Shown here piece after piece: positions 45,088-53,843 of a stretch of DNA of 64,000 nt. Under the pieces are notes generated by a model. It saw only the letters and a program-made list of their open reading frames with translations, had not been told where the DNA came from and made no database searches. Numbering within the stretch: the first letter of the stretch is position 1; every line of letters starts with the position of its first letter. Position numbers and translations under genes: made by a program. The DNA comes from Flavobacteriaceae bacterium CRH (lineage in GTDB: Bacteria > Bacteroidota > Bacteroidia > Flavobacteriales > Flavobacteriaceae). The DNA is taken from the NCBI GenBank assembly GCA_001507425.1, contig LMAJ01000024.1, positions 19,121 to 83,120 of the forward strand. Reading direction: 5' to 3'.

Positions 45088-45915
45088 CTATAAAAACTGC
45101 ACCGTAATTACATCACGATAATTCAATCCTAATAAACTATTGGCAGAACCCACTTTTGAAGGATTGCTTCTAAAAATGGCAATTTCAAGAAATCCTGCTT
45201 CATTAAAAATAGCCAGTTTTTCTCCTTCATACGTTTTTATAGGATATTTTTCTGAAGTTGCAATCGCTGAATAGTTTGGTAAAATAGTTTTGATACTTTT
45301 AGGTTTCATAACAATTTCATACGGACGACCTTTGGCCACTTCTATAAATTGTTGTTTAGAAATGTTGGTAACGATGTTTCCAAAATGATCAATGTAAATA
45401 ACATATCCTTTTAGCGAATTTCCATCGTTTGAAACAACAGCTTGTAATTCGTTTATTTCCTTGATTCCGGGAACTTCCCTTCCAATCACATTCAATAAAC
45501 CGCCTTTTGCAATATGACAGGCTACCTGAATAAAAATGTCTAAATCGCTAAATTCACTCGGAAAACGATCGTGAACATTAATTTCGACGATTTTTTGTGG
45601 AACGATTTTCTGCGTAAGCATACTTAAAATACCATTATCGGCACAAATAAAATAATGATCATTCCATTCCATGGCGATATGCTGATTCTCTTTATTGCGT
45701 TCGATATCGACCCCAATTAAGTGCACAGTTCCTTTAGGAAAGCTAAAATAGGATGCGCCAATTATGTAGCTTGCTTCGGCAGTATTAAACGGATCTATGT
45801 CGTGTGAAATGTCAATTATTTGAGCCCCTGAATATTCAGATAAAATTTTACCCTTTAGCGAACCAACAAAGTGGTCTTTTAAGCCGTAATCAGTAGTAAG
45901 GGTAATTATTGACAT
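45088..45915 (-). CDS. SAM hydroxide adenosyltransferase (DUF62 family)
   Basis: The 275-residue protein matches the SAM hydrolase/fluorinase-like family. N-terminal TTDYGLKDHFVGSLKGKIL has the catalytic-type Asp and adjacent residues. HVIGVDIERN-type and FICADNGILSML segments are also present, followed by a C-terminal OB-like barrel (about 170-275). Typical bacterial members hydrolyse S-adenosylmethionine to adenosine and methionine; halogenase activity is unlikely from context. It is divergent from phoH. Confidence 0.92.
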   Translation of the reverse strand: MSIITLTTDYGLKDHFVGSLKGKILSEYSGAQIIDISHDIDPFNTAEASYIIGASYFSFPKGTVHLIGVDIERNKENQHIAMEWNDHYFICADNGILSMLTQKIVPQKIVEINVHDRFPSEFSDLDIFIQVACHIAKGGLLNVIGREVPGIKEINELQAVVSNDGNSLKGYVIYIDHFGNIVTNISKQQFIEVAKGRPYEIVMKPKSIKTILPNYSAIATSEKYPIKTYEGEKLAIFNEAGFLEIAIFRSNPSKVGSANSLLGLNYRDVITVQFL

Positions 45916-46096
45916 AATTTTGTTTATAACTATTGGTAGTTTTTAAATCTAATTTTCATTAAATTTGAGATATGCAAATCTAGTAATACTAAATACAAAT
46001 TGAAAGAAAGAAAAGACAATTTGATTTAAAGATATAAACAACCCGACAACAATAGATTTTCAAAACAAATTTATTTTTAATTTAAAACTACCTCAT

Positions 46097-47047
46097 TTGA
46101 ACGAAAGAATAATCGAGCTAATAGACATCGCTCCAAAAGACTTTTGGGGCGCTCAGGACACTCATCTTGAAATAATTAAAAAGTACTACCCAAAGCTTAA
46201 AATAGTAGCGAGAGGGACGACTTTGAAAGCATTTGGCGAAAAAGAAGTTTTAGATGAATTCGAAAAGAGATTTCAAAGACTGATGCTGCATTTTACCAGA
46301 TACAACAACATTGACGATAATGTGATCGAACGTGTCATTATGAGTGATGGTCAGGATGAGAAAAAATTATACGACCATGACAAAATATTAGTTCACGGAG
46401 TTGGCGGTAAGATTATTAAAGCCATGACCCCTAACCAACAATTATTGGTAGATACGATCAAAAAAAATGATATGGTATTTGCAGTTGGGCCAGCGGGAAC
46501 CGGAAAAACTTATACAGGTGTGGCTATGGCCGTAAAGGCACTTAAAGAAAAAGAAGTAAAAAGGATCATACTTACGCGACCTGCGGTAGAAGCAGGAGAA
46601 AATCTTGGTTTTTTGCCGGGAGATATGAAAGAAAAACTAGATCCTTACATGCAGCCTCTTTATGATGCTTTGCGCGATATGCTGCCAAACGAAAAGCTTG
46701 AAGATTACATTTTAAAAGGAATTATTCAGATTGCGCCATTGGCATTTATGCGTGGACGCACACTCGATAATGCTTTTGTAATTCTTGATGAAGCGCAAAA
46801 TACAACGCACTCGCAAATGAAAATGTTTTTGACCCGTATGGGAAAAAATGCCAAATTCATGATTACGGGTGATCCCGGACAGGTCGATTTACCACGCAGA
46901 ACTATTTCGGGTCTTAAAGAAGCTATTTTGGTTCTGAAAGACGTTGACGGAATCGGGATTATTTATCTGGATGATAAAGATATCGTACGCCACAGATTAG
47001 TTAAAAAGGTAATCGATGCTTATAAACAAATTGAAAATCACGATTAA
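46097..47047 (+). CDS. phoH: PhoH-family ATPase
   Basis: The 316-residue protein has an N-terminal KH-like region (about 25-85) and a C-terminal PhoH ATPase with Walker A GPAGTGKT (131-138), Walker B FVILDEAQN and the conserved GDPGQVDLP segment. The start is TTG at 46097; no in-frame ATG lies upstream before a stop, and the next Met is residue 63, inside the conserved region. The product is a cytosolic RNA-linked ATPase of unclear role, possibly in RNA processing. It is divergent from the SAM hydrolase. Confidence 0.93.
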   Translation: MNERIIELIDIAPKDFWGAQDTHLEIIKKYYPKLKIVARGTTLKAFGEKEVLDEFEKRFQRLMLHFTRYNNIDDNVIERVIMSDGQDEKKLYDHDKILVHGVGGKIIKAMTPNQQLLVDTIKKNDMVFAVGPAGTGKTYTGVAMAVKALKEKEVKRIILTRPAVEAGENLGFLPGDMKEKLDPYMQPLYDALRDMLPNEKLEDYILKGIIQIAPLAFMRGRTLDNAFVILDEAQNTTHSQMKMFLTRMGKNAKFMITGDPGQVDLPRRTISGLKEAILVLKDVDGIGIIYLDDKDIVRHRLVKKVIDAYKQIENHD

Positions 47048-47063
47048 GTTTGTGAAATGTTTT

Positions 47064-47135
47064 TTTTGCCACAGATTAGAATGATTCTCTCAGATTATCA
47101 AAGAAATCATTTTAATCTTTTAATCTGTGGCAAAA
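47064..47135. repeat. long hairpin of the TTTGCCACAGATTA type
   Basis: TTTTGCCACAGATTA (47064-47078) pairs perfectly with TAATCTGTGGCAAAA (47121-47135). Inner AATGATT/AATCATT arms extend the structure. It sits after phoH and could act as a terminator, though the sequence looks like an intergenic repeat. Confidence 0.75.
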
Positions 47136-47232
47136 CTAATTTTAAGATGATATTCGTTTTATTCATTATTCTTTTGAAAATGTATAAAACGAATATTTTT
47201 TTGTTTGATGAATGAATTTAATTGATAATTAA

Positions 47233-47712
47233 ATGACAGTGAAAATTTTTAGCTTTTTATTATTTATTAGTTTGATTTCATGCAAAAAAGCAGAAATTCC
47301 AATAAGTAAGTTTGTTGGAGTCTGGTATGATACAGAATATATAGTTCCAAGTTTAACGATAATAAAAATAAAAGCAGATAGTACTTTTTCATGTACCAGT
47401 GGAGCTTGCACTTGGCAGGGTTTTTCGCAAGGTAAATGGAAAATAGTTGGAGACTCTATAGAATTGAATAGTACAAAAAGTGATACTTGTTATAAAATGC
47501 TTCCATTTGTTCATTGCAATCCGTTTGAAAAAAGAAAAGATTCGCTAACAATTTCAAATTGTAATCCTAAAGGACGTGCTGATTTTTTAATTTTTGAAAA
47601 AGAAAGGTTTTATATCAAAAACGATTCTTTACTTTATAAATTAAAATCAAGTTCTAAATGTCCTGATACTTTGAAAATTATTTTTGCTAAAACTCAAAAA
47701 ATCAGAAAATGA
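47233..47712 (+). CDS. hypothetical lipoprotein
   Basis: The 159-residue protein starts MTVKIFSFLLFISLISCKK, with a clear lipobox (ISC, Cys17). The remainder has beta-rich character with short segments such as FVGVWYDTEY, SGACTWQGFSQGKWKIVGDSIEL and KCPDTLKIIF, suggesting a small lipocalin-like barrel. I do not recognise a family. Its stop overlaps the following DUF1801 gene by four bases (ATGA), so they are co-translated. Confidence 0.75.
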   Translation: MTVKIFSFLLFISLISCKKAEIPISKFVGVWYDTEYIVPSLTIIKIKADSTFSCTSGACTWQGFSQGKWKIVGDSIELNSTKSDTCYKMLPFVHCNPFEKRKDSLTISNCNPKGRADFLIFEKERFYIKNDSLLYKLKSSSKCPDTLKIIFAKTQKIRK

Positions 47713-48071
47713 AACAACTAGATGATTTCTATCTAAACCATGAAGAACCTATAAAAGGTACACTTTTGGCATTAAAAGAAATTATTCTAAAGCAAGACAA
47801 AGACATCACAAATGTGCTTAAATACGGAATGCCATTTTTCTGCTATAAAGGAAAAATGTTCTGCTATTTATGGATTCACAAAAAACTCAAACAACCTTAT
47901 ATCGGAATTGTAGAAGGAAAACACTTTGATGAACCTTTTTTAATTCAGGAAGATCGATCGAGAATGAAGATTATGTTGTTTGATTGTGAAGAAGATTTAC
48001 CTTTAGAAAAAATTGAAATGGTGTTGCAAAAAGCATTGAATTTGTATAAATTAGGAATTATCAAAGTTTAA
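47709..48071 (+). CDS. DUF1801 (YdhG-like) protein
   Basis: The 120-residue cytosolic alpha+beta protein has the family segments EEPIKGTLLALKEIILKQDKDITNVLKYGMPFFCYKGKMFCYLWIHKKLKQPYIGI and a C-terminal LEKIEMVLQKALNLYK helix. The function of DUF1801 proteins is not established. It overlaps the upstream lipoprotein gene by four bases. Confidence 0.85.
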   Translation: MKQLDDFYLNHEEPIKGTLLALKEIILKQDKDITNVLKYGMPFFCYKGKMFCYLWIHKKLKQPYIGIVEGKHFDEPFLIQEDRSRMKIMLFDCEEDLPLEKIEMVLQKALNLYKLGIIKV

Positions 48072-48153
48072 ATTATCAATTATTTACTTTTTGAAGAAAT
48101 AGTTAAATATATAATAAACTTGTGCCATTTTGAGCTTTCAAGCCTCGTAATTT

Positions 48154-48184
48154 TTGCTCAACTGTTCGTAAAACCTTACATTTG
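48154..48184 (+). promoter_or_regulatory. promoter of the HAD phosphatase gene
   Basis: TTG at 48154-48156, a 20-base spacer and TACATTTG at 48177-48184 match the consensus; the start codon follows 25 bases later. Confidence 0.7.
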
Positions 48185-48209
48185 CATATCATAAATATTT
48201 GATTACATT

Positions 48210-49043
48210 ATGACTTCGAAACTTAAGAATATAAAAGTTGTTGTAAGTGACTTAGACGGAACCTTACTCAACACGCAACACAGAATATCAGATTATACTA
48301 AATCTATTTTTCAGGAACTTCACAATCAAAATTACCTTATCGTTGTTGCTACTGGCCGTCATCATCTTGATGCAATGGCAATTATCGACACGCTCGAAGT
48401 TCCGGTTTATTTAGTAAGTTCAAACGGAGCGAGAATTCATTCGCCGGAAAAAAAAGAACTTTTTGCATTCAATTTAAGCAGCGATGTGGTAAAAGCAGCA
48501 TTAAATGTTGAAATTGATCCTGAAATTACGGTTGTATTATTTAAAGAAAATGTTTGGCAAACCAATAAATTAAGCGAAAAACTAAATGCTTTTCAGGCAG
48601 ATTTAAAGTATCATCCTGAATTGGTAGATTATAAAACGCTGGAAGATTTTGGTTCTATTAAAATATTCTTTTCATGCGATGATCATGAAAAATTAGTAAA
48701 ATTAAAAGATGCTGTTTTAGCAAATTCTTCAGAACATTTGCATCATGCATTCAGTTTACCAACTTGCCTTGAATTTATGGATAAATCTATAGATAAAGCT
48801 GTTGCAATTGAACAAGTACTGGAAAAAGAAGGTTTTACATTAGATGAAGTGGTTTCGTTTGGAGATGGTTTTAACGATGTTCAAATGTTATCTGCTTCTG
48901 GAAAAGGTTTAATTATGGGAAATGCTCCAGCTTTATTAAAAGAAACATTGCCCGATTTAGAAGTTATAAAAACAAATGCCGAAGATGGCGTTGCAAAATA
49001 TATTTCATCAAAAATTCTGAATAAAGAATTTGTTGCGAGCTAA
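48210..49043 (+). CDS. Cof-type HAD-IIB phosphatase
   Basis: This 277-residue HAD hydrolase has motif I DLDGTLL (catalytic Asp and Asp+2), motif II VATGR, a lysine in SIDKAVAIEQVLE and motif IV FGDGFNDVQML. The alpha/beta cap between motifs II and III marks class IIB, whose members dephosphorylate sugar phosphates or FMN/PLP; the substrate cannot be assigned. It is monocistronic with a hairpin terminator. Confidence 0.94.
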   Translation: MTSKLKNIKVVVSDLDGTLLNTQHRISDYTKSIFQELHNQNYLIVVATGRHHLDAMAIIDTLEVPVYLVSSNGARIHSPEKKELFAFNLSSDVVKAALNVEIDPEITVVLFKENVWQTNKLSEKLNAFQADLKYHPELVDYKTLEDFGSIKIFFSCDDHEKLVKLKDAVLANSSEHLHHAFSLPTCLEFMDKSIDKAVAIEQVLEKEGFTLDEVVSFGDGFNDVQMLSASGKGLIMGNAPALLKETLPDLEVIKTNAEDGVAKYISSKILNKEFVAS

Positions 49044-49071
49044 AAAAAATATTTTGCATACAATAATATAG

Positions 49072-49104
49072 ATCCTTGGAGATAATTCTTCAGGGATTTT
49101 TTTA
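49072..49104 (+). terminator. terminator after the HAD phosphatase gene
   Basis: ATCCTTGGAG (49072-49081) pairs with CTTCAGGGAT (49088-49097) with two wobble pairs, followed by seven T residues. Confidence 0.7.
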
Positions 49105-49199
49105 TTAAATAAATATTTTGAAAGATTTTGCAAGCAAATGACAAAAACATTTTTTTTATAGTTTTAAGATGTATTTTTGTTTTTACAAAAAACTAAACC

Positions 49200-51542
49200 A
49201 TGACAAAAAACATTTTTATTCTTGCCTTTTTAATTTTTTCAATAAGTGGTAACAGCCAAAATTTGAAATTAGAAGAAATAATGAAAGGAGAATCTTTTAT
49301 TGGAAATCAACCAACAAACGGACGTTGGTCTTTAGACGGCAAAAAAGTTTATTTTGAATGGAATCCCACCGATGATTTGGGAACAAATACGTATTCATGG
49401 CAAAAAGGAGCGGTAAAACCAGTTTTGGTAACTCCACAAGAAGCTGCTTTTTCTAAACAGGATTTTAAAAGAAAACCAAATTCAGATATCGTTTATTATC
49501 TGGATAAAGGAGGTTTGTATTCTTATACAATTAGTACAAAAGCAGTTAAAAAAATATATCAGCAAAGTACTCCAGTTTCAAATCTTGAATTAGGTACAAC
49601 CGGAATTTTATTTTTTGAACAAAACGATAATATCTTCAAATACAATACTAAAGAAGGTACGGTTCTACAAATTACAAATTTCATCAAAGGAATTAAAAAA
49701 GAAAAAACTCCGGAAAAAGATTCTTTTTTAAAGGCTCAGCAAAAAGAATTATTTCAGTTTATTAAAGATAAAGAATCAAAAAAACAATGGAATCTTGCTA
49801 AAAGCAAAGCCGTTAAATCTGATTTTGCAAAAGAATATTTTTATGGCAAAGATGGCTTTTTTGGATTAAAAGCAAATCCGAATGGAAATTTTGTCACTTT
49901 TAGTTTAATTGAAGCATCAGAAAGTAAAAAAGAGAAAATGGAAGTTTTTATAACAGATGATGGTTATAATCAAACTCCAGATACCAAAGAAAAAGTATCT
50001 ACAGCAAATTTGGTAAAAACGAAATTCGGAATTTATTCTGTAGCAAAAGATACGGTATACTACGTTAATTTTTCCACATTAAGCCATATTCAGGATACTC
50101 CAAAGTATTATGAAGATTATGATAATTTAAAAAATAAAGCCAAAGAAGATAAGTTAATTGTAGCGCAGGCTCCGGTTTATAATGAAGATGGATCTTTTGG
50201 TATTGTCGAAATAAGAAGCCAGGATAATAAAGACAGATGGCTGGTTAGTTTGAATTTTGAAAATGGGACATTTAAGGAAATCGAACATCAACACGACGAA
50301 GCGTGGATTGGTGGCCCGGGAATTTCACAATATTCTGTTGAACCGGGAATTGTTGGTTTTCTGGCAGATAATGAAACCGTTTATTTTCAGTCTGAAGCTA
50401 CAGGATATTCTCATTTATACACTTATAATTTAAAATCGAATAAGAAGACGCAACTAACAAATGGAAATTGGGAAGTTCGCGACATAACTTTATCAAAAGA
50501 TAAAAAAGTATTTTATTTAACTACAAATACAACGCATCCCGGAAATAGAAGTTTTTATAAACTTGCTTCGACTGGAGGAGTTTTAGAACCAATTTTCACG
50601 AAAGACGGAGCGCATGAAGTTGTATTGTCTCCGGATGAAAAATCACTTTTAGTACGTTATTCCTATAAAAATAAACCTTGGGATTTTTATATTGCTGATA
50701 ATAAAAAGAATGCGGTTTTGCAGCAAATATCTTTTTCTGAAACTGAAGCTTTTAAAAAATACCAATGTAGAGAACCTGAAGTTATTACATTTAAAGCACA
50801 AGACGGAACGCCTGTAAATGCTCGTATTTATGTTCCTAAAACAGAAACATCAAATAAAGCCGCCATCATATTTGTTCACGGCGCAGGTTATTTGCAAAAT
50901 GCACATAATTACTGGAGCAATTATTACAGAGAGTATATGTTTCATAATTTATTAACAGATTTAGGTTATACGGTTTTAGATATTGATTATCGTGGAAGTG
51001 ACGGTTACGGTAGAGATTTTAGAACTGGAATTTACCGTTTTATGGGAGGTAAAGATTTGTCTGACCAAATCGATGGCAAAAAATATTTAGTAGAAAAATA
51101 CGGAATTGATTCCAATAGAGTTGGTATTTACGGCGGATCTTACGGTGGATTTATTACTTTAATGGGGATGTTGACAACTCCGGGTGAATTTGCTTCGGGT
51201 GCGGCTTTGCGCTCTGTTACAGATTGGGCACATTACAATCATGAATATACAGGTAACATTTTAAATTTTCCAGAAACAGATCCCGAAGCGTACAAGAAAA
51301 GCTCGCCAATTTATTTTGCAGATGGTTTGAAAGGAAATTTAGTTATGTTACACGGAATGGTTGATGATAATGTAGAATATAAAGATATTGTACGTATATC
51401 ACAACGTTTTATAGAATTGCAGAAAAAGAATTGGAGTTTGGCATCTTTTCCGGTAGAAGCTCATGGATTTAAAGAAACCTATTCATGGATTGATGAATAT
51501 AGCAGAATTCTTAATTTGTTTAATTCGACACTTTTGAAATAA
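49200..51542 (+). CDS. S9 family peptidase (dipeptidyl peptidase IV-like)
   Basis: The 780-residue secreted serine peptidase has a signal peptide (hydrophobic to about residue 17, SGNSQN), a seven-to-eight-bladed beta-propeller domain (about 40-530) and a C-terminal alpha/beta-hydrolase domain. The catalytic triad is Ser647 (GGSYGG), Asp722 (MVDDNVEY) and His755 (EAHGF). It likely removes dipeptides or acylamino residues from peptides in the periplasm. The lack of a visible Glu-Glu dipeptide motif of true DPP IV leaves the exact S9 subgroup open. TATTTTTG at 49172-49179 is a possible -7 element. Confidence 0.93.
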   Translation: MTKNIFILAFLIFSISGNSQNLKLEEIMKGESFIGNQPTNGRWSLDGKKVYFEWNPTDDLGTNTYSWQKGAVKPVLVTPQEAAFSKQDFKRKPNSDIVYYLDKGGLYSYTISTKAVKKIYQQSTPVSNLELGTTGILFFEQNDNIFKYNTKEGTVLQITNFIKGIKKEKTPEKDSFLKAQQKELFQFIKDKESKKQWNLAKSKAVKSDFAKEYFYGKDGFFGLKANPNGNFVTFSLIEASESKKEKMEVFITDDGYNQTPDTKEKVSTANLVKTKFGIYSVAKDTVYYVNFSTLSHIQDTPKYYEDYDNLKNKAKEDKLIVAQAPVYNEDGSFGIVEIRSQDNKDRWLVSLNFENGTFKEIEHQHDEAWIGGPGISQYSVEPGIVGFLADNETVYFQSEATGYSHLYTYNLKSNKKTQLTNGNWEVRDITLSKDKKVFYLTTNTTHPGNRSFYKLASTGGVLEPIFTKDGAHEVVLSPDEKSLLVRYSYKNKPWDFYIADNKKNAVLQQISFSETEAFKKYQCREPEVITFKAQDGTPVNARIYVPKTETSNKAAIIFVHGAGYLQNAHNYWSNYYREYMFHNLLTDLGYTVLDIDYRGSDGYGRDFRTGIYRFMGGKDLSDQIDGKKYLVEKYGIDSNRVGIYGGSYGGFITLMGMLTTPGEFASGAALRSVTDWAHYNHEYTGNILNFPETDPEAYKKSSPIYFADGLKGNLVMLHGMVDDNVEYKDIVRISQRFIELQKKNWSLASFPVEAHGFKETYSWIDEYSRILNLFNSTLLK

Positions 51543-51613
51543 GTTTTTTAGTCGCAGTTTTGTAGACTGGAAATGTTTACTGAGACTGAATACTGAATAC
51601 TTCTTTTTTTCTT

Positions 51614-51644
51614 TGCGTGCTCTTTTAATTAGTTTTAAATTTGC
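51614..51644 (+). promoter_or_regulatory. purC promoter
   Basis: TTG at 51614-51616, a 20-base spacer and TAAATTTG at 51637-51644 match the consensus, 28 bases before the purC ATG. It lies inside the longest open frame, which supports the internal start. Confidence 0.75.
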
Positions 51645-51672
51645 ATTCATAAAAAACAACACAACAAGGATA

Positions 51673-52626
51673 ATGAGTAATACAATCACAACAACAAATT
51701 TTAATTTTCCAGATCAGAAATCAGTTTACCGAGGAAAAGTTAGAGAAGTTTATAATATTAACGACGAACTTTTGGTAATGGTTGCAACAGACAGACTTTC
51801 GGCTTTTGATGTGGTTTTACCAAAGGGAATTCCGTACAAAGGACAAATTTTGAATCAGATTGCAACAAAATTTATGGAATTGACGGAGGATATTGTTCCA
51901 AATTGGTTGATTGCAACACCGGATCCAAACGTTGCTGTTGGACATTTATGTGAACCTTTTAAAGTAGAAATGGTTATTCGTGGCTATCTTTCAGGACATG
52001 CTGCACGTGAATATGCTGCGGGAAGAAGACAAATTTGCGGAGTAACAATGGCGGAAGGCTTAAAGGAAAATGATAAATTTCCGGAACCAATTATCACGCC
52101 AACAACAAAAGCAGATAATGGTTCTCACGATGAAGATATTTCTCGTGAAGACATTCTTTCTAAAGGAATTGTTTCTGAAGAAGATTATATTGTTTTGGAG
52201 AAATTTACACGCGATTTATTCCAGAGAGGAACAGAAATTGCCGATTCTCGCGGATTAATTTTAGTAGATACAAAATACGAATTCGGAAAAACAAAAGACG
52301 GTGTTATTGTTTTAATTGATGAAATTCACACCCCAGATTCTTCTCGCTATTTTTATGCTGACGGATATCAGGAAAGACAAGAAAAAGGCGAGGAGCAAAA
52401 ACAATTATCAAAAGAGTTTGTGCGTCGCTGGTTAATCGAAAATGGTTTTCAGGGTCAGGAAGGGCAACAAATTCCTGAAATGACAGATGCTTATATCGAA
52501 TCAGTTTCAGAAAGATATATTGAATTATACGAGAATATCTTAGGCGAAAAATTCGTAAAAGCAGATATTGCTAACATTGATCAGCGTATTGATAAAAACG
52601 TATTAGAATACCTTTCTTCTAAATAG
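51673..52626 (+). CDS. purC: phosphoribosylaminoimidazole-succinocarboxamide synthase (SAICAR synthetase)
   Basis: The 317-residue enzyme joins CAIR and aspartate with ATP in purine synthesis. Conserved segments: YRGKVREVYNI (phosphate-binding), VATDRLSAFDVVLP, EMVIRGYLSGHAAREY and VLIDEIHTPDSSRYF. The start at 51673 follows a well-spaced promoter; the 20 codons upstream are not family-like. It is a single gene with a strong terminator. Confidence 0.97.
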   Translation: MSNTITTTNFNFPDQKSVYRGKVREVYNINDELLVMVATDRLSAFDVVLPKGIPYKGQILNQIATKFMELTEDIVPNWLIATPDPNVAVGHLCEPFKVEMVIRGYLSGHAAREYAAGRRQICGVTMAEGLKENDKFPEPIITPTTKADNGSHDEDISREDILSKGIVSEEDYIVLEKFTRDLFQRGTEIADSRGLILVDTKYEFGKTKDGVIVLIDEIHTPDSSRYFYADGYQERQEKGEEQKQLSKEFVRRWLIENGFQGQEGQQIPEMTDAYIESVSERYIELYENILGEKFVKADIANIDQRIDKNVLEYLSSK

Positions 52627-52679
52627 TTATTTGAAGGTTTAAACTAACTGTTTAAACCATTAACTTTATAATAAATCAA

Positions 52680-52720
52680 AAATGCCTTGCTATTTATAAT
52701 AGCAAGGCATTTTCTTTTTG
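52680..52720 (+). terminator. rho-independent terminator after purC
   Basis: ATGCCTTGCTAT (52682-52693) and ATAGCAAGGCAT (52699-52710) form a perfect 12-bp stem, followed by TTTTCTTTTT. Confidence 0.95.
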
Positions 52721-53184
52721 CGCAAATTGATAAAAATGTGACAAAAGAAACAAAACTTCACGGAAGAATTTAGGGTTGTTTTCTTACTATTTTATCTTTT
52801 CTGAAAATATATTATTTACATTAAAAATTGATCTTTCTGCTTCTATTTATTTAGTTTTAATGAATAAATTCTGCCTTTTTTATATATAATACTATTGTAA
52901 AGTTAAATACTTAAAGTTTAAATTTAAATTTTTCTAAAAAAAATATAATTTAATTTTAAGAAATATTCGTTTTAGTGTAACATTTCTACATTTGCAGCGT
53001 CTATTATAGAGAATTAAGAAATTAACATTCGATTATTTTGAATTCACTAATTAAATGTTAACAATTAGTTAAAACAAAGTACCTTGCATAGCAATATACT
53101 AAAATTTAATATACATTTGCATAGGTTTTAACAACAACCCATTATCAATCAAATAATTATCAATCAAATTAAAACAAAATCATT
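52721..53184 (+). promoter_or_regulatory. long upstream region of the ankyrin gene with two -7 elements
   Basis: TACATTTG occurs at 52987-52994 and again at 53112-53119. The second has a TTG at 53084-53086 with a 25-base spacer, slightly too long. Transcription from the first would give a ~190-base leader. No gene is seen in this AT-rich region. Confidence 0.5.
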
Positions 53185-53568
53185 ATGAAAAATTCAGTTA
53201 TTTATTTAGGATTAGCTTTAGTAGCATTCGCAAATGTTTCAATGGCTTCAAATCACAAAGTAGTTGTGAAAGAGCAAGTTGAAGTATCAGTATATGATGC
53301 AACTCCACTAAATGTAGCAATTAGTAAAGGAGATATTGAAGTAGTGAAAAAATTTATCGAATACGGAGCTAATGTAAATGAAAAATCAGAAGATGATTTG
53401 TCTCCTTTAATGGTAGCTGCCCGTTACAATAAAGTAGAGATCATTAAAGTTTTATTAGCTAGTGGAGCTCGTCCATCTGATAAAAACGAAAAAGGATATA
53501 CAGCTTTAAAATATGCACAATTATCTAACGCAACAGATGCTATTGCCCTTTTGAAAGACGCAAAATAA
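53185..53568 (+). CDS. secreted ankyrin-repeat protein
   Basis: The 127-residue protein has a cleavable signal peptide (MKNSVIYLGLALVAFANVSMAS) and two to three ankyrin repeats (about 40-125), e.g. TPLNVAISKGDIEVVKKFIEYGANVNEKSEDDLSPLMVAARYNKVEIIKVLLASGA. It probably mediates protein-protein contact in the periplasm. No partner is adjacent; it is monocistronic, with an unusual long upstream region and a strong terminator. Confidence 0.9.
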   Translation: MKNSVIYLGLALVAFANVSMASNHKVVVKEQVEVSVYDATPLNVAISKGDIEVVKKFIEYGANVNEKSEDDLSPLMVAARYNKVEIIKVLLASGARPSDKNEKGYTALKYAQLSNATDAIALLKDAK

Positions 53569-53603
53569 AAGTTTATAAAGTTTGAGATTAGTATTAGTAT
53601 ATG

Positions 53604-53640
53604 AAACGACCTTCCTTGAGCAGAAGGTCGTTTTTTTTTG
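53604..53640 (+). terminator. rho-independent terminator after the ankyrin gene
   Basis: ACGACCTTC and GAAGGTCGT form a stem with an 8-base loop, followed by nine T residues. Confidence 0.93.
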
Positions 53641-53757
53641 TTTAAAGTTTTTGGTTTAAGGAAAACTTATAAGATTTTAAAAATCTATTTTTGAATTTGA
53701 TTCTGCTGCATTTTTTAAAATAGAATTAAGCCAACAATTAGACTAAAATGTAACAGA

Positions 53758-53790
53758 AACAAAAAAGCACCATTAAAAAATGATGCTTCC
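53758..53790 (-). terminator. terminator of the CzcCBA operon
   Basis: On the minus strand AAGCATCATT pairs with AATGGTGCTT (one wobble) and is followed by a T run, 55 bases past the czcA stop. Confidence 0.8.
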
Positions 53791-53843
53791 TCTTTTAAAC
53801 AAAACCTAATTAATCTAACCAAATTAATTTATTTTAAAACTCT

